A DNA stretch of 64,000 nt from Streptomyces sp. P3 (GCA_016893485.2 JAFEKX020000001.1:8201501-8265500); one strand, 5' to 3'; numbered from the stretch's first letter, positions 47,604 to 57,338 are shown. A program made the numbers and translations. The notes: generated by a model not told the origin, from the sequence alone.

Positions 47604-48632
47604 TTGAAGGCGCTGGTCAAGGAGAAGGCGGAGCCCGGGCTGTGGCTCGCGGACGTCCCGGAGCCCGCCGTCGGAACCGGCGACGTGCTGATCAAGGTCC
47701 TGCGGACCGGGATCTGCGGCACCGACCTGCACATCCGGAACTGGGACGGCTGGGCGCGGCAGACGATCCGTACGCCGCTGGTGCTCGGCCACGAGTTCGT
47801 GGGCGAGGTCGTGGAGACCGGCCGGGACGTCGCCGACATCGCCGTCGGTGAACTGGTCAGCGGCGAGGGCCACTTGGTGTGCGGCAAGTGCCGCAACTGC
47901 CTCGCAGGCCGCCGTCACCTGTGCCGGGCCACGGTCGGGCTCGGCGTCGGCCGGGACGGGGCGTTCGCGGAGTACGTCGTGCTGCCCGCCGCCAACGTGT
48001 GGGTGCACCGCGTCCCCGTCGACCTCGATGTCGCCGCGATCTTCGACCCGTTCGGCAACGCCGTGCACACCGCGCTGTCCTTCCCGCTCGTCGGCGAGGA
48101 CGTACTGATCACCGGTGCCGGCCCGATCGGCTTGATGGCGGCGGCAGTTGCGCGGCACGCCGGTGCGCGGAACGTCGTAGTGACCGATGTGAGCGAGGAG
48201 CGCCTCGCCCTCGCACGCAAGATAGGCGTGAGCCTCGCCCTGAACGTGACGGACGCTCAGATCGCCGACGGCCAGCGCGCGTTGGGACTCCGTGAGGGCT
48301 TCGACATCGGTCTGGAGATGTCCGGCCGCCCCGAGGCGATGCGCGACATGATCGCCAACATGACGCACGGCGGCCGGATCGCCATGCTCGGCCTGCCCGC
48401 CGAGGAGTTCCCGGTCGACTGGTCCCGCGTCGTCACCTCGATGCTCACCATCAAGGGCATCTACGGCCGTGAGATGTTCGAGACGTGGTACGCCATGTCG
48501 GTCCTGCTGGAGGGCGGCCTCGACCTCGCGCCCGTGATCACCGGCCGGTACGGGCACCGTGACTTCGAGGCGGCGTTCGCGGACGCCGCGAGCGGCAAGG
48601 GCGGCAAGGTCATCCTGGACTGGACCGCGTAA
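47604..48632 (+). CDS. tdh: L-threonine 3-dehydrogenase
   Basis: 342 residues from TTG 47604 with CAGGAG upstream, intact. Zinc alcohol dehydrogenase fold: catalytic-zinc motif GICGTDLHI and GHEFVGEVVE, structural-zinc cysteines CGKCRNCLAGRRHLC, NAD-binding ITGAGPIGLMAAAVARHAGA, and C-terminal IKGIYGREMFETWY characteristic of Tdh. It oxidises threonine to 2-amino-3-ketobutyrate. The next gene (kbl) splits that product to glycine and acetyl-CoA. Confidence 0.95.
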   Translation: MKALVKEKAEPGLWLADVPEPAVGTGDVLIKVLRTGICGTDLHIRNWDGWARQTIRTPLVLGHEFVGEVVETGRDVADIAVGELVSGEGHLVCGKCRNCLAGRRHLCRATVGLGVGRDGAFAEYVVLPAANVWVHRVPVDLDVAAIFDPFGNAVHTALSFPLVGEDVLITGAGPIGLMAAAVARHAGARNVVVTDVSEERLALARKIGVSLALNVTDAQIADGQRALGLREGFDIGLEMSGRPEAMRDMIANMTHGGRIAMLGLPAEEFPVDWSRVVTSMLTIKGIYGREMFETWYAMSVLLEGGLDLAPVITGRYGHRDFEAAFADAASGKGGKVILDWTA

Positions 48633-48687
48633 TCGCCCTCCGGGCCGCGTAACTCCCTTTCGGCGAAGGAACTTTAGGAGCTTCCCC

Positions 48688-49882
48688 ATGTTCGACTCCG
48701 TGCGCGACGACCTCCGCACCACCCTCGACGAGATCCGCGCCGCCGGGCTCCACAAGCCCGAGCGCGTGATCGGCTCACCGCAGTCCGCGACCGTGAACGT
48801 CACCGCGGGCGGCCGTCCCGGCGAGGTCCTCAACTTCTGCGCCAACAACTACCTCGGCCTCGCCGACCACCCCGACGTCGTCGTCGCCGCCGCCCACGCG
48901 GCCCTCGACCGCTGGGGCTACGGCATGGCGTCCGTGCGCTTCATCTGCGGAACCCAGGAGGTGCACAAGGAACTCGAGGCCCGGCTGTCCGGGTTCCTCG
49001 GCCAGGAGGACACGATCCTCTACTCCTCCTGCTTCGACGCCAACGGCGGTGTCTTCGAAACCCTGCTGGGCCCGGAGGACGCGGTCATCTCCGACGCCCT
49101 CAACCACGCCTCCATCATCGACGGCATCCGCCTCTCCAAGGCCCGCCGGCTGCGCTACGCCAACCGCGACATGGCCGATCTGGAACAGCAGTTGAAGGAG
49201 GCGTCCGGCGCCCGGCGTAAGCTGATCGTCACCGACGGCGTCTTCTCCATGGACGGTTACGTCGCCCCGCTCCGCGACATCTGCGACCTCGCCGACCGGT
49301 ACGACGCGATGGTCATGGTCGACGACTCCCACGCCGTCGGCTTCGTCGGCCCCGGCGGCCGGGGCACCCCGAGCTGCACGGCGTCATGGACCGCGTCGAC
49401 ATCATCACCGGCACACTCGGCAAGGCCCTCGGCGGCGCCTCCGGCGGCTATGTCGCCGCCCGCGCGGAGATCGTCGCGCTGCTGCGCCAGCGCTCCCGGC
49501 CGTACCTCTTCTCGAACACCCTCGCCCCGGTGATCGCCGCGGCCTCCCTCAAGGTGCTCGACCTGCTGGAGTCCGCGGACGACCTGCGCGTCCAACTCGC
49601 CGAGAACACGGCCCTGTTCCGCCGGAGGATGACCGAGGAGGGGTTCGACATCCTCCCGGGGACCACGCCATCGCCCCCGTGATGATCGGCGACGCGGCGG
49701 TGGCCGGGCGGATGGCGGAGCTGCTGCTGGAGCGTGGCGTGTACGTGATCGGCTTCTCGTATCCGGTGGTGCCGCAGGGGGCGGCCCGTATCCGGGTCCA
49801 GCTGTCGGCGGCGCACTCCACGGAGGACGTGAACCGGGCGGTGGACGCGTTCGTCGCCGCACGGGCCGAGCTGGCGGGGTGA
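48688..49882 (+). CDS. kbl: Glycine C-acetyltransferase (2-amino-3-ketobutyrate CoA ligase), frameshifted
   Basis: About 398 residues. Alpha-oxoamine synthase: FCANNYLGLADHPDVVVAAA, SSCFDANGGVFETLLG, SDALNHASIIDGIRLSKA, VDDSHAVGFVGPGGRGT and PLP lysine in GTLGKALGGASGGYV. The start is ATG 48688 with TAGGAG upstream. Frames shift near 49370 and 49668. 55 nt after tdh, forming the threonine catabolic operon. Confidence 0.95.
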
Positions 49883-50057
49883 GGTCGGGGACTGAGCTTG
49901 TGGGGGGGGGCTGCTCTTTGGGAGGGGCTGCGCTGGAGGGCGGGGTCAGGCCCGTCCGCCCCTCGGGCCGCTCTCGCCCGTCCCCTTGGCCAGGCTCGGT
50001 CGCCCCTCCACCCCAGGCGCGCCCACACCCTCGGACATATTGCGATAATCGGTCCCA

Positions 50058-50959
50058 TGATCGAAGCGCGGCGGCTCCATCATCCTCCGTGCGGTGGCCG
50101 ACCACCGCACCGTGACGGCGGCTGCCGCCGCGTTGTACCTCACCCCCTCGGCGGTCTCGCAGCAGCTCGCCGCGCTGGAGCAGGAGACCGGGCACCGGCT
50201 GGTCGAGCGCGGCGCGAAGGGCGTACGGCTGACCCCGGCCGGTGAGATCCTGCTCGGCCACACCAACGTGGTCCTGGCCCAGCTGGAGCGGGCCGAGGCG
50301 GAGCTCGCCGCGTACAGCTCGGGCGCGGCCGGCACGGTCACCGTCGCCGCGTTCGCGACCGGTATCGCCGAGGTCGTGGCCCCCGCGGTGACCCGTCTCT
50401 CCCGCCTCGCCCCCGGCATCCGCATCCGCGTCCAGGACGCCGAGGGCGACGCCAGCCTGCCGATGGTGCTGGACCGGCAGGTGGACGTCGCGGTCGCCGT
50501 CGAGTACCGCGGTGCCCCGCCCGCCGACGATCCGCGCCTGACCCACCTCCCGCTCTACGCCGAGCCGTTCGACGCGGTCGTCCCGGTCACCCACCGCCTC
50601 GCCGACGCCGACGAGGTCCCCCTCGCCGAACTGGCCAAGGACCCCTGGATCGGCCCCTACCCCGGCAACCCCTGCCACGAGGTCGTCGTCCTGGCCTGCG
50701 AGAACGCCGGGTTCCAGCCCCGCCTCGAACACTCCTCGGACGACTTCCGCGCCGTCGTCGCCCTCGCCGCGGCCGACGCGGGCGTGGCCCTCGTCCCCGC
50801 TCGGCACTGCGCGGCATGGACCTGACCGGAGTCGTCGTCCGCCCCGTCGACGGCGTCGCCCCGACCCGCCGCGTCTTCGCCGCCGTACGCCGCGGCACGG
50901 AGGAGCACCCGCTGATCCGCCCGGTACTGGACGCGCTGGAGGAAGTGGCCCGGACGTAA
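50058..50959 (+). CDS. LysR family transcriptional regulator, frameshifted
   Basis: About 300 residues. HTH: ILRAVADHRTVTAAAAALYL, TPSAVSQQLAALEQETGHRL, GVRLTPAGEILLGH. The C-terminal part after a shift near 50810 reads LTGVVVRPVDGVAPTRRVFA and ends ALEEVART. An extra base near 50082 separates ATG 50058 (MIEARRLH) from the rest of the HTH. It follows tdh-kbl on the same strand, but a 175-nt gap makes it a separate unit. Confidence 0.87.
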
Positions 50960-50970
50960 CCCCGCCGTCT

Positions 50971-50997
50971 CATATCCGGGATAACGTCCCGGATATG
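50971..50997. promoter_or_regulatory. Perfect 11-bp inverted repeat overlapping an XRE-cupin start codon
   Basis: CATATCCGGGA (50971-50981), TAACG spacer, TCCCGGATATG (50987-50997). The last three bases are the ATG of the regulator. No RBS is visible inside the repeat, so the mRNA may be leaderless and the protein may repress itself by covering its own promoter and start. Confidence 0.6.
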
Positions 50998-51606
50998 AAA
51001 CCGGACGAGGTGAAGGCCGCCGTAGACACCACGGATCCCCTGGCGGCTTCGAGCCCCATGGACGCCCGGCTCGGCGCCCGACTGGCTGCTCTGCGGGCCG
51101 AACGCGGCTGGTCCCTGGGCGAGTTGGCGGAGCGCAGCGGGGTGAGCCGTTCGACGCTCTCCCGTGCCGAACGCGCCGAGATCAGCCCCACCGCGTCCCT
51201 CCTCAACCGCCTCTGCGGCGTCTACGGGCGCACCATGTCCCACCTTCTCAGCGAGGTGGAGGCCGAACCCGCCCTGCTGGTCCGCGCCGCCGAGCAACCG
51301 GTGTGGCAGGACCGCGCCTCCGGTTTCGTACGACGGTCCGTGTCGCCCCCGCACACCGGGCTGCGCGGCGAACTCGTCGAGGGACGGCTCCGCGCGGGCG
51401 CCGACATCGCCTACGACCGACCGCCCGTGCCCGGCCTGGAACAGCACATCTGGGTCCTGGAGGGCGCCCTCGCGGTGACGGCGCAGGACGCCGAGCACGA
51501 GCTGGACGCCGGTGACTGTCTGCGGTTGCGGGTGTGGGGGCCGACGCGGTTCCGCTGCCCGGGGCCCGACGACGTGCGCTACGTGCTGGCGGTGGTGCTG
51601 CCGTGA
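50995..51606 (+). CDS. XRE-family regulator with cupin domain
   Basis: 203 residues, intact. HTH at about residues 27-80 (LAALRAERGWSLGELAERSG, VSRSTLSRAERAEISPTASL), cupin at about 110-200 (GLEQHIWVLEGALAVTAQDA, LDAGDCLRLRVWGPTRFRC). Similar regulators lie beside acetyltransferases and respond to a small ligand in the cupin. ATG 50995 forms the end of an inverted repeat. The stop overlaps the GNAT start (GTGA), so the pair is translationally coupled. Confidence 0.9.
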   Translation: MKPDEVKAAVDTTDPLAASSPMDARLGARLAALRAERGWSLGELAERSGVSRSTLSRAERAEISPTASLLNRLCGVYGRTMSHLLSEVEAEPALLVRAAEQPVWQDRASGFVRRSVSPPHTGLRGELVEGRLRAGADIAYDRPPVPGLEQHIWVLEGALAVTAQDAEHELDAGDCLRLRVWGPTRFRCPGPDDVRYVLAVVLP

Positions 51607-52181
51607 AGGTGACGGTGCGTCGCCTCGACGCGCGCCAACTCCGCGCCGTCGCCGATGAGTTGGCGGACCTGCTGATCGACACCGTGGAGGACGGCGCCTC
51701 GATCGGATTCCTCGCGCCGCTCGCCCGTACGGCCGCCGTCGACTGGTGGCGGGAGCGCGCCGACGCGGTGGCCGCCGGGCACCTCGCCCTCTGGGTGGCG
51801 CTGCGCGACGGCCGGGTCGTCGGCACGGTGAGCCTGGCCTTCCCGGGCAAGCCCAACAGCCGCCACCGCGCCGAACTGGTCAAGCTGATGGTGCACCGGG
51901 AGGCCAGGGACGAGGGTCTCGGCCGCCGGCTCCTGACCGTCGCGGAGGACGCGGCCGTCGCCACCGGCATCACCCTCCTCCACCTCGACACCGAGACCGA
52001 CAGCCCCGCCGAACGCCTCTACCGCTCCACCGGCTGGACCCGGGCGGGCATGATCCCGGACTACGCGGCGAGCCCGGACGGGGTGCTGCGGCCGACGACG
52101 CTCTACTACAAGCGGGTGGGGACGGGCGCGGAGGCGGACGCCGCCGGGCGGCTGGTTGCGAGGGACGGCCCGCGTACGTGA
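51603..52181 (+). CDS. GNAT family N-acetyltransferase
   Basis: 192 residues, intact. Acetyl-CoA-binding motif A: ELVKLMVHREARDEGLGRRL, then LLHLDTETDSPAERLYRSTG and the terminal TTLYYKRVG. Gly-rich loop RDEGLGRR is slightly altered from Q/RxxGxG/A. The acceptor is unknown. GTG 51603 overlaps the regulator by 4 nt, so the XRE-cupin protein probably controls this enzyme. Confidence 0.9.
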   Translation: MKVTVRRLDARQLRAVADELADLLIDTVEDGASIGFLAPLARTAAVDWWRERADAVAAGHLALWVALRDGRVVGTVSLAFPGKPNSRHRAELVKLMVHREARDEGLGRRLLTVAEDAAVATGITLLHLDTETDSPAERLYRSTGWTRAGMIPDYAASPDGVLRPTTLYYKRVGTGAEADAAGRLVARDGPRT

Positions 52182-52233
52182 GGGCAGCCCCCTCACCAGG
52201 TGATTGTCAGTGGGAGCCGCTATCTTGCGACGC

Positions 52234-52593
52234 ATGCCGGATGCCGAAGACGTACGCCGTATCGCCCTCTCCCTCCCGGACACGACGGAGAAGATCGCCT
52301 GGAGCATGCCCACGTTCCGGGTCGCCGGGAAGATGTTCGTCACGCTGCCCGAGGAGGAGACCTCCATCGCGGTGCGCTGCCCCAAGGAGGAGCGCGACGA
52401 ACTGGTCCTTGCGGAGCCGAAGAAGTTCTGGGTCGCCGATCACGAGGCGGCCTTCGCCTGGGTGCGGGCGTACCTCTCCGGGCTGGACAGCGAGGAGGAA
52501 CTCCGTGACATCCTCGCCGACTCCTGGCGCCAGGCGGCCCCGCCCCGACTCCTGGAGGCCTACCCCGAGTTGGGTCTGCCGTCCGGCGAGTGA
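52234..52593 (+). CDS. MmcQ/YjbR family DNA-binding-like protein
   Basis: 119 residues, intact. DAEDVRRIALSLPDTTEKIA, WSMPTFRVAGKMFVTLPEEE, SIAVRCPKEERDEL and VRAYLSGLDSEEELRDILAD match the YjbR/CyaY-like fold family. DNA binding is inferred for the family, with no clear function. ATG 52234 (ATG-like start 52204 is in frame but less likely). Confidence 0.85.
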   Translation: MPDAEDVRRIALSLPDTTEKIAWSMPTFRVAGKMFVTLPEEETSIAVRCPKEERDELVLAEPKKFWVADHEAAFAWVRAYLSGLDSEEELRDILADSWRQAAPPRLLEAYPELGLPSGE

Positions 52594-52742
52594 GATTGTC
52601 TCGGGCGTTGTCAGTGGCACGTGGCATCATCCGAAAGCGGGAGTGGGAGTCGGGACGCAGGGGTATCCGGCTCTCCCCATGCGGAGTTCATGAACACGGG
52701 CGGGGCGCCGCGGGGGCGGCGGTCGGGGAGGGGCGGTGCGAG

Positions 52743-54138
52743 ATGACCGGGACGTCGTCGAGTCCGGCAGGCGAGGGGCCGGTGCCGGGCGGGGCGGTCG
52801 GCGGAGGCGATGACATCGTTGCCGATGCGGTCGCGCAGTGGGTGAGGAAAGGCGACGGGGTCGCGAACGGCCCGTCTGGTCACGGGACTTCGCCCTGTTC
52901 TTCGTGGCCCGAGCCGTCGCCCGGCTCGGCGACACCATGCTGCCCGTGGCCCTCGCCGCCGGCCTGCTGGAACACGGGTACGGCGCGGGCGCGGTCGGCC
53001 TGGCCATGGCCTCAACGGCCGCCGCCTTCGCGGGACTTGTGGTCTTCGGCGGGGTGGTCGCGGACCGCTTCAGCACCCGCAAGCTGATGATCGGCGCCGA
53101 CCTGGTGCGCCTCGGCACCCAGTCCCTCGCCGCCGCGCTCTTCTTCACCGGCCATGTCGTGCTCTGGGAGATCTGCGCGATCGGCTTCGTCAACGGCGTG
53201 GCGGGCGCGGTCTTCCAGCCCGGCGTGGCGAGCACGGTGCCGAGACTCGCCTCCGACATCCAGGGCGCGAACGGCGCGATACGCATCGCCGAGTCCGCCG
53301 CCCAGCTCGCGGGCCCGGCCGTGGCGGGCGTGCTCGTCGGCTTCACCTCGCCCGGCGGCGTGTTCGCGGCCCACGCCGCCACCTACGCGGTCAGTGCCCT
53401 GTGCCTTCTGCTGCTCAGGCTGCCGCCCTGGCATCGGGCAGCCGCGAACCCGGGCACGGCTCGGGCGCCTTCAAGGCCGATCTGGTCGAGGGCTGGCGGG
53501 AGTTCAGATCCCGCACCTGGCTCTGGGGAGTCATCGCCGTCTGGTGCCTCTACATGATCGCCGTCTGGGGCCCGACCGTCCCGCTCGTCGCGACCCAGGT
53601 CGTCCAACAACACGGGCCGCGCGCCTACGGCCTGATCAACTCCGCCCTCGGCGCGGGCACCGTCGTGGGCGGCCTCCTCGCCCTGCGGCTGCGCCCGCGC
53701 CGGATGCTCCGCGCCGGGGCGATCGCCCTGTTCGCCTTCGCCGGTTTTCCGGCGACGGTCGGGGCGGGGCTCGGCGTACCCGCGATGGCGGCCGGAGCGG
53801 CCGTCGCCGGGGTGGGCATGTCCTTCTGGGGCGTGATGTGGGCGACGAGCGTCCAGACCCAGGTCCCACCGGACGTCCTCAACCGCATCCACGCGTACGA
53901 CGTGGCGGGCTCCCTCGCGATGATGCCGGTCGGCCAGGCCCTCGCCGGCCCCGCCGCCACAGCCCTCGGCACCGACCAGGTGCTCCTCGCCGCGGGCGCG
54001 ACGAGCCTCGTGGTGCCGGCCACCCTGCTCCTGATACCTGCCGTACGCGGACTGATACGCGCCGACGCGGTCACGGCGGGCCCGAGTGTCCCCAGCACTG
54101 CGCCGATACGTGAACGGGCGTGCCCGCAGGAGAGTTGA
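52743..54138 (+). CDS. MFS transporter, frameshifted
   Basis: About 465 residues, 12 membrane helices. DFALFFVARAVARLGDTMLP in helix 1, GGVVADRFSTRKLMIGADLV (motif A), VNGVAGAVFQPGVASTVPRL, then the C-terminal half WCLYMIAVWGPTVPLVATQV and GMSFWGVMWATSVQTQVPPD. It resembles enterobactin-exporter-like permeases (DHA3). The start is ATG 52743 with a poorly conserved N-terminus. Frames shift near 52855 and 53425. Substrate unknown. Confidence 0.85.
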
Positions 54139-54140
54139 CA

Positions 54141-54176
54141 GCGGGTGCGGGTGCGGGTGCGGGTGCGGGTGCGGGC
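54141..54176 (+). repeat. Hexanucleotide tandem repeat (GCGGGT) x6
   Basis: Five exact copies and one GCGGGC, starting 2 nt past the MFS stop codon. A slippage-prone microsatellite, 56 nt before the convergent transketolase gene. No hairpin potential. Confidence 0.85.
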
Positions 54177-54231
54177 GTGATCGTGGTCGTGCGCCCGGCA
54201 CCGGCCCTGCCACCGGCCCGCCGCGGCCTCG

Positions 54232-55131
54232 TCATCCGCCCACGAAGGCGCTGATCCGTTCGCGCAGGGCGTGCGGGTCGAGGCCGTGGGCGGTCAGGTG
54301 CTCGGTGACGGTGCCGTAGCGGCGGAGTTCGGCGCGTCCGACGCCGAGGCCGAGGACGCGGTGGGGTACGTCGGCGAGCGCGTCGTTGGCGGCCGTCGTC
54401 GAGGTGCCCGCGAGGTACGGCTCGACGAGGACGACGTCCGTGCCGGCGGCCAGGGTGGCGGCACGCAGCGCGACCGCGTCGAAGGGCCGTACGGTCGTGG
54501 CATACAGGACGGTGACGTCGAGGCCCTCCGTCGCGGCCAGGACGTTGTCGAGCATCGGCCCGACGGCGACGACCACGCCGGAGCGGCCCTCGCGGACGGT
54601 GTGGAAGCGGGCGCTATCGACGGGACGGGCCTCGGCGTTCGACTGGACGGAGAGCCGTACGTAGACCCTCTCGTTGCCTGCCGCGACCGCGTGCCGGAGC
54701 AGGGTCTCGGCCTCGTCGGGGTGGCCCGGCACATGCACGGTCCAGCCGTCCAGGGTGTCGAGGAGGGCCACGTCGCCCGGTGCCATGTGCGTGAACCCGC
54801 CGGCGGGCCAGTCGAAGGAGGCCGCCGCGCTCACCAGGACCGCGCCGACGTCCTGGTGCCCGAGGTCCAGCTTGACCTGCTCGAAGGGCCGCTCGACGAG
54901 GAAGCTGGCGAAGGTGTGCACGATCGGGCGCATGCCGGTCAGGGCGAGGCCCGCGCCCGCCCCGACGAGGAGCTGCTCGCGGATGCCGACGTTGATCACC
55001 CGCTCCGGATGCCGGAGTCGGGCGTCCGCGAAGCCGTCCTTGCCGATCTCGGCGAGCACGACCGCGACCCGCGGATCCTCGTCGAGCAGCTGGGAGACGA
55101 CCGGGGCGAACCGGTCACGCATGGTGTCCAT
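54232..55131 (-). CDS. Transketolase C-terminal subunit
   Basis: 299 residues from ATG 55131, intact. Pyrimidine-binding and C-terminal domains of a split transketolase: VAVVLAEIGKDGFADARLRH, ERVINVGIREQLLVGAGAGL, TFASFLVERPFEQVKLDLGH and VLVEPYLAGTSTTAANDAL. It pairs with the N-terminal subunit encoded 40 nt upstream on the same strand. Split transketolases usually serve special pathways rather than the core pentose phosphate route. No pathway genes are adjacent. Confidence 0.88.
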   Translation of the reverse strand: MDTMRDRFAPVVSQLLDEDPRVAVVLAEIGKDGFADARLRHPERVINVGIREQLLVGAGAGLALTGMRPIVHTFASFLVERPFEQVKLDLGHQDVGAVLVSAAASFDWPAGGFTHMAPGDVALLDTLDGWTVHVPGHPDEAETLLRHAVAAGNERVYVRLSVQSNAEARPVDSARFHTVREGRSGVVVAVGPMLDNVLAATEGLDVTVLYATTVRPFDAVALRAATLAAGTDVVLVEPYLAGTSTTAANDALADVPHRVLGLGVGRAELRRYGTVTEHLTAHGLDPHALRERISAFVGG

Positions 55132-55171
55132 GGAGAGCCTTTCTCGATGTGCCGGTGGGGGGGGAGGGCGG

Positions 55172-55879
55172 TCAGGCGGACTTCGGTTCGACCCGGGCCA
55201 CGACCATGTGCGGTCGGCCGGGGTGCGGCGCGGTGAAGGCGGCGTACAGGGCCTCGTGGTCACGGCCGTCGACCGTCACCGCGGACCAGCCCGCGGCCTC
55301 GAAGCGGGCGGCGATGCCACCCGGCCGGGCGTGGCTGGCGGAGGAGTTGTCGACGACGACGGTGTGCAGCCGCTCCAGTCCGGCGGGCCCGGCGAACGCG
55401 ATGGCCTCGTGGTTGCTGCCCTCGTCCAGCTCGGCGTCCCCGACCAGCACCCAGACCCGCGGTGCGGTACGACCCTGGGCGCGCAGCCCCAGCGCCGTCC
55501 CGACGCCGATCGGCAGCCCGTGCCCGAGCGAGCCGCTGCCGATCTCGGCGCCGGGCACCAGCACCCGGTCGGGGTGGTGGCCGAGCGGTGAGTCGTAGGA
55601 ACCGAAGTCCGGGAGCCACTCCGCCGGTACGAATCCCTTGGCGGTCAGGACGGCGTAGTACGCCATCGGCCCGTGCCCCTTGGACAGCAGGAACCGGTCC
55701 CGCTCGGGGTCGTCCAGCCGCTCCGGGGAGACCCGCAGCACCCGGTCGTAGAGCACCCACAGCACGTCGAGGGTCGAAGTCGCCGCCGGGCCGTGCTTCT
55801 CGTCGCCTGTCATCAGCCCCATGAGGCGGGGCAGGTCGGCGTGCGTGTACGTGCGGCTGTGTTCCGTCGTGGTCGTCAT
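55172..55879 (-). CDS. Transketolase N-terminal subunit
   Basis: 235 residues, intact. Thiamine-diphosphate-binding PP domain: STLDVLWVLYDRVLRVSPER, RDRFLLSKGHGPMAYYAVLT, LGHHPDRVLVPGAEIGSGSL, and GDAELDEGSNHEA ... VVDN for the cofactor and Mg. It acts with the C-terminal subunit downstream. ATG 55879. About 180 nt separate it from tRNA-Pro. Confidence 0.9.
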   Translation of the reverse strand: MTTTTEHSRTYTHADLPRLMGLMTGDEKHGPAATSTLDVLWVLYDRVLRVSPERLDDPERDRFLLSKGHGPMAYYAVLTAKGFVPAEWLPDFGSYDSPLGHHPDRVLVPGAEIGSGSLGHGLPIGVGTALGLRAQGRTAPRVWVLVGDAELDEGSNHEAIAFAGPAGLERLHTVVVDNSSASHARPGGIAARFEAAGWSAVTVDGRDHEALYAAFTAPHPGRPHMVVARVEPKSA

Positions 55880-56057
55880 GCGAAGGATCGTGCAACCTCA
55901 ACCAAACTTCAGGTCAAGCGCTGCAGGGGTAGTCGCCCCGAGTCGGCCCGAGTCGGCTGAAAGTCGGCCCGGAGAAAGGCGTGCGCGATCATCGACGTGA
56001 GTGCGGTATTGTTTCCATGCGCGTTCAACCAGGGGAAACCCCAGGTCAGACGGGCAT

Positions 56058-56130
56058 CGGGACGTGGCGCAGCTTGGTAGCGCACTTGACTGGGGTCAAG
56101 GGGTCGCAGGTTCAAATCCTGTCGTCCCGA
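56058..56130 (+). tRNA. tRNA-Pro (GGG), one base short in the anticodon loop
   Basis: Acceptor stem CGGGACG / CGTCCCG, D arm GCGC / GCGC, anticodon stem CTTGA / TCAAG, T arm GCAGG / CCTGT around TTCAAAT. The loop between the anticodon arms is CTGGGG (6 nt). A working tRNA needs 7, so one G of the run at 56091-56094 is missing. Anticodon GGG, proline. CCA is not encoded. Confidence 0.9.
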
Positions 56131-56542
56131 CTTTTGAAGTCGTGGGTCAGAGGCCGTTTTCTCAGCGATGGGAAGGCGGTCTTTGTCGTGTCCGCGGGAT
56201 GGTGGTCGCGGGCCGGGCGCGGGGCTGGTTCGCGGAGGCGTCGGGGGCGAGGCGGTGGCGGTGGCGCGGGGATCGCAGCCGCTTGAGCCGGTCCGGTCGG
56301 TCGGCTCTCGCGCGATCTGGGTGAGGGGCTGCCGGACGGTGTCGACGGCGGCGTAGGCGGTTCGTCGGGTGGGGCGCGGGTGACGACGGGCGAGATGTGA
56401 GTCGCTCCCCTCCGCTCCTCCCGGGGCTGGTCCCGTCGAGGGTTTCCCGAGTCCGGGATGACCGCCGGGTCCGCCCTGGCGCACGGGTGGGGCGATCCGA
56501 TCGGCCCTCGTGGCACCGTCGCGCGCCTGCCCTGCCTCTTTC

Positions 56543-56745
56543 GGTGGGGTCGGACGGCTCGTCAGGAGTGCGCCGCATGGGCATGTGAATCGGCCGCTTG
56601 GGCAACGGGTGCGGCCGGGGCAGGTTTGCGTGGGCTCCGGAGGCGGTCTGGTCTGCGCGCACGATCTCGGAGTGGACGGCGACGACCCGGTCGAGGTCGT
56701 CCTCGGCGTCTGCCTGCGCAAACGGAGCGGTGAATACCAGTACCG
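56543..56745 (-). pseudogene. Decayed IS5-family transposase fragment
   Basis: On the minus strand FTAPFAQADAEDDLDRVVAV then HSEIVRADQTASGAH resembles the catalytic start of Streptomyces IS5-type transposases, which from memory read like FAHLLAQADAEEDLDW and VVSVDSTIVRAHQHAAGAR. The catalytic Asp position appears to be His (AVHSE). No flanking ends, no inverted repeats and no full frame are visible, so this is a relic. Confidence 0.45.
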
Positions 56746-57338
56746 GGTGCCGTCGATCAGTGCCGGGACGCCTCGGACCGCCGGTGCCGTCGGCTCGGAG
56801 GACCGCCGCCGTCGCGGGGCGCAAGGGACATTTTCCGTCACCAAGGCACCCGTAGGCGGTCACCGCTCCCTGGACCCGCCTTTCAAATCTTGAGCACAAA
56901 ATCCACACAGACCTCTCTTCAGGCGGACCAAGATGGTCTAGATTGACCGTGCTTTCGCCGGGTGGGACACCAGGCGGCAAAAGATGATCTATAGGTCCGG
57001 TGTTGTGGACGGCCAGTAGCCGCGTCTCCCGCGCCGGACGTGGGGGTGATCAGTTCTTGGAGTTCGAGGGGACTTGGGGCGCGGGGAGCATCCGAGGTTT
57101 CGGGGGTCGTCGCGTACGTCAAGAGCCCGGCAGGACTTGGGAGTCCGCTGTCGCCAGGTCGTTGACGTAGCTCTGGGACAGCCGGGATGCCATACGCCGG
57201 GGGCGGTGGCTTTCCGAGGGGGAACAGCGCGGCGGGGGCCTCTCGAGAAGGAGGCATGGTGCGGGGGCGGGGACCCTCCGCAGGGGGCAAAACAGTGTGA
57301 GGCGGCGACGCCGTACCACTGGGGACCTTGGGGGTTCT
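56746..57338. other. Gene-poor region before the exopolysaccharide cluster
   Basis: About 590 nt in which I see no credible gene. Local base composition is less GC-rich around 56890-56990. It should contain the promoter of the sugar-transferase gene. No convincing -10/-35 pair or second copy of the tRNA-Pro 3' end (which would mark an att site) was found. Confidence 0.4.

Noticed and set aside
49895..49920. G-run (eight G) after kbl as a G-quadruplex or regulatory element
   Set aside because: A single run does not make a quadruplex. Run length is also unreliable in this sequence.
54141..54176. GCGGGT repeat as a CRISPR or iteron array
   Set aside because: Units are contiguous without spacers and have no dyad symmetry.
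56162..56980. Minus-strand 272-codon open frame as an intact gene
   Set aside because: Only about 60 codons resemble a transposase. The rest is Arg/Pro-rich low complexity without a start or RBS.
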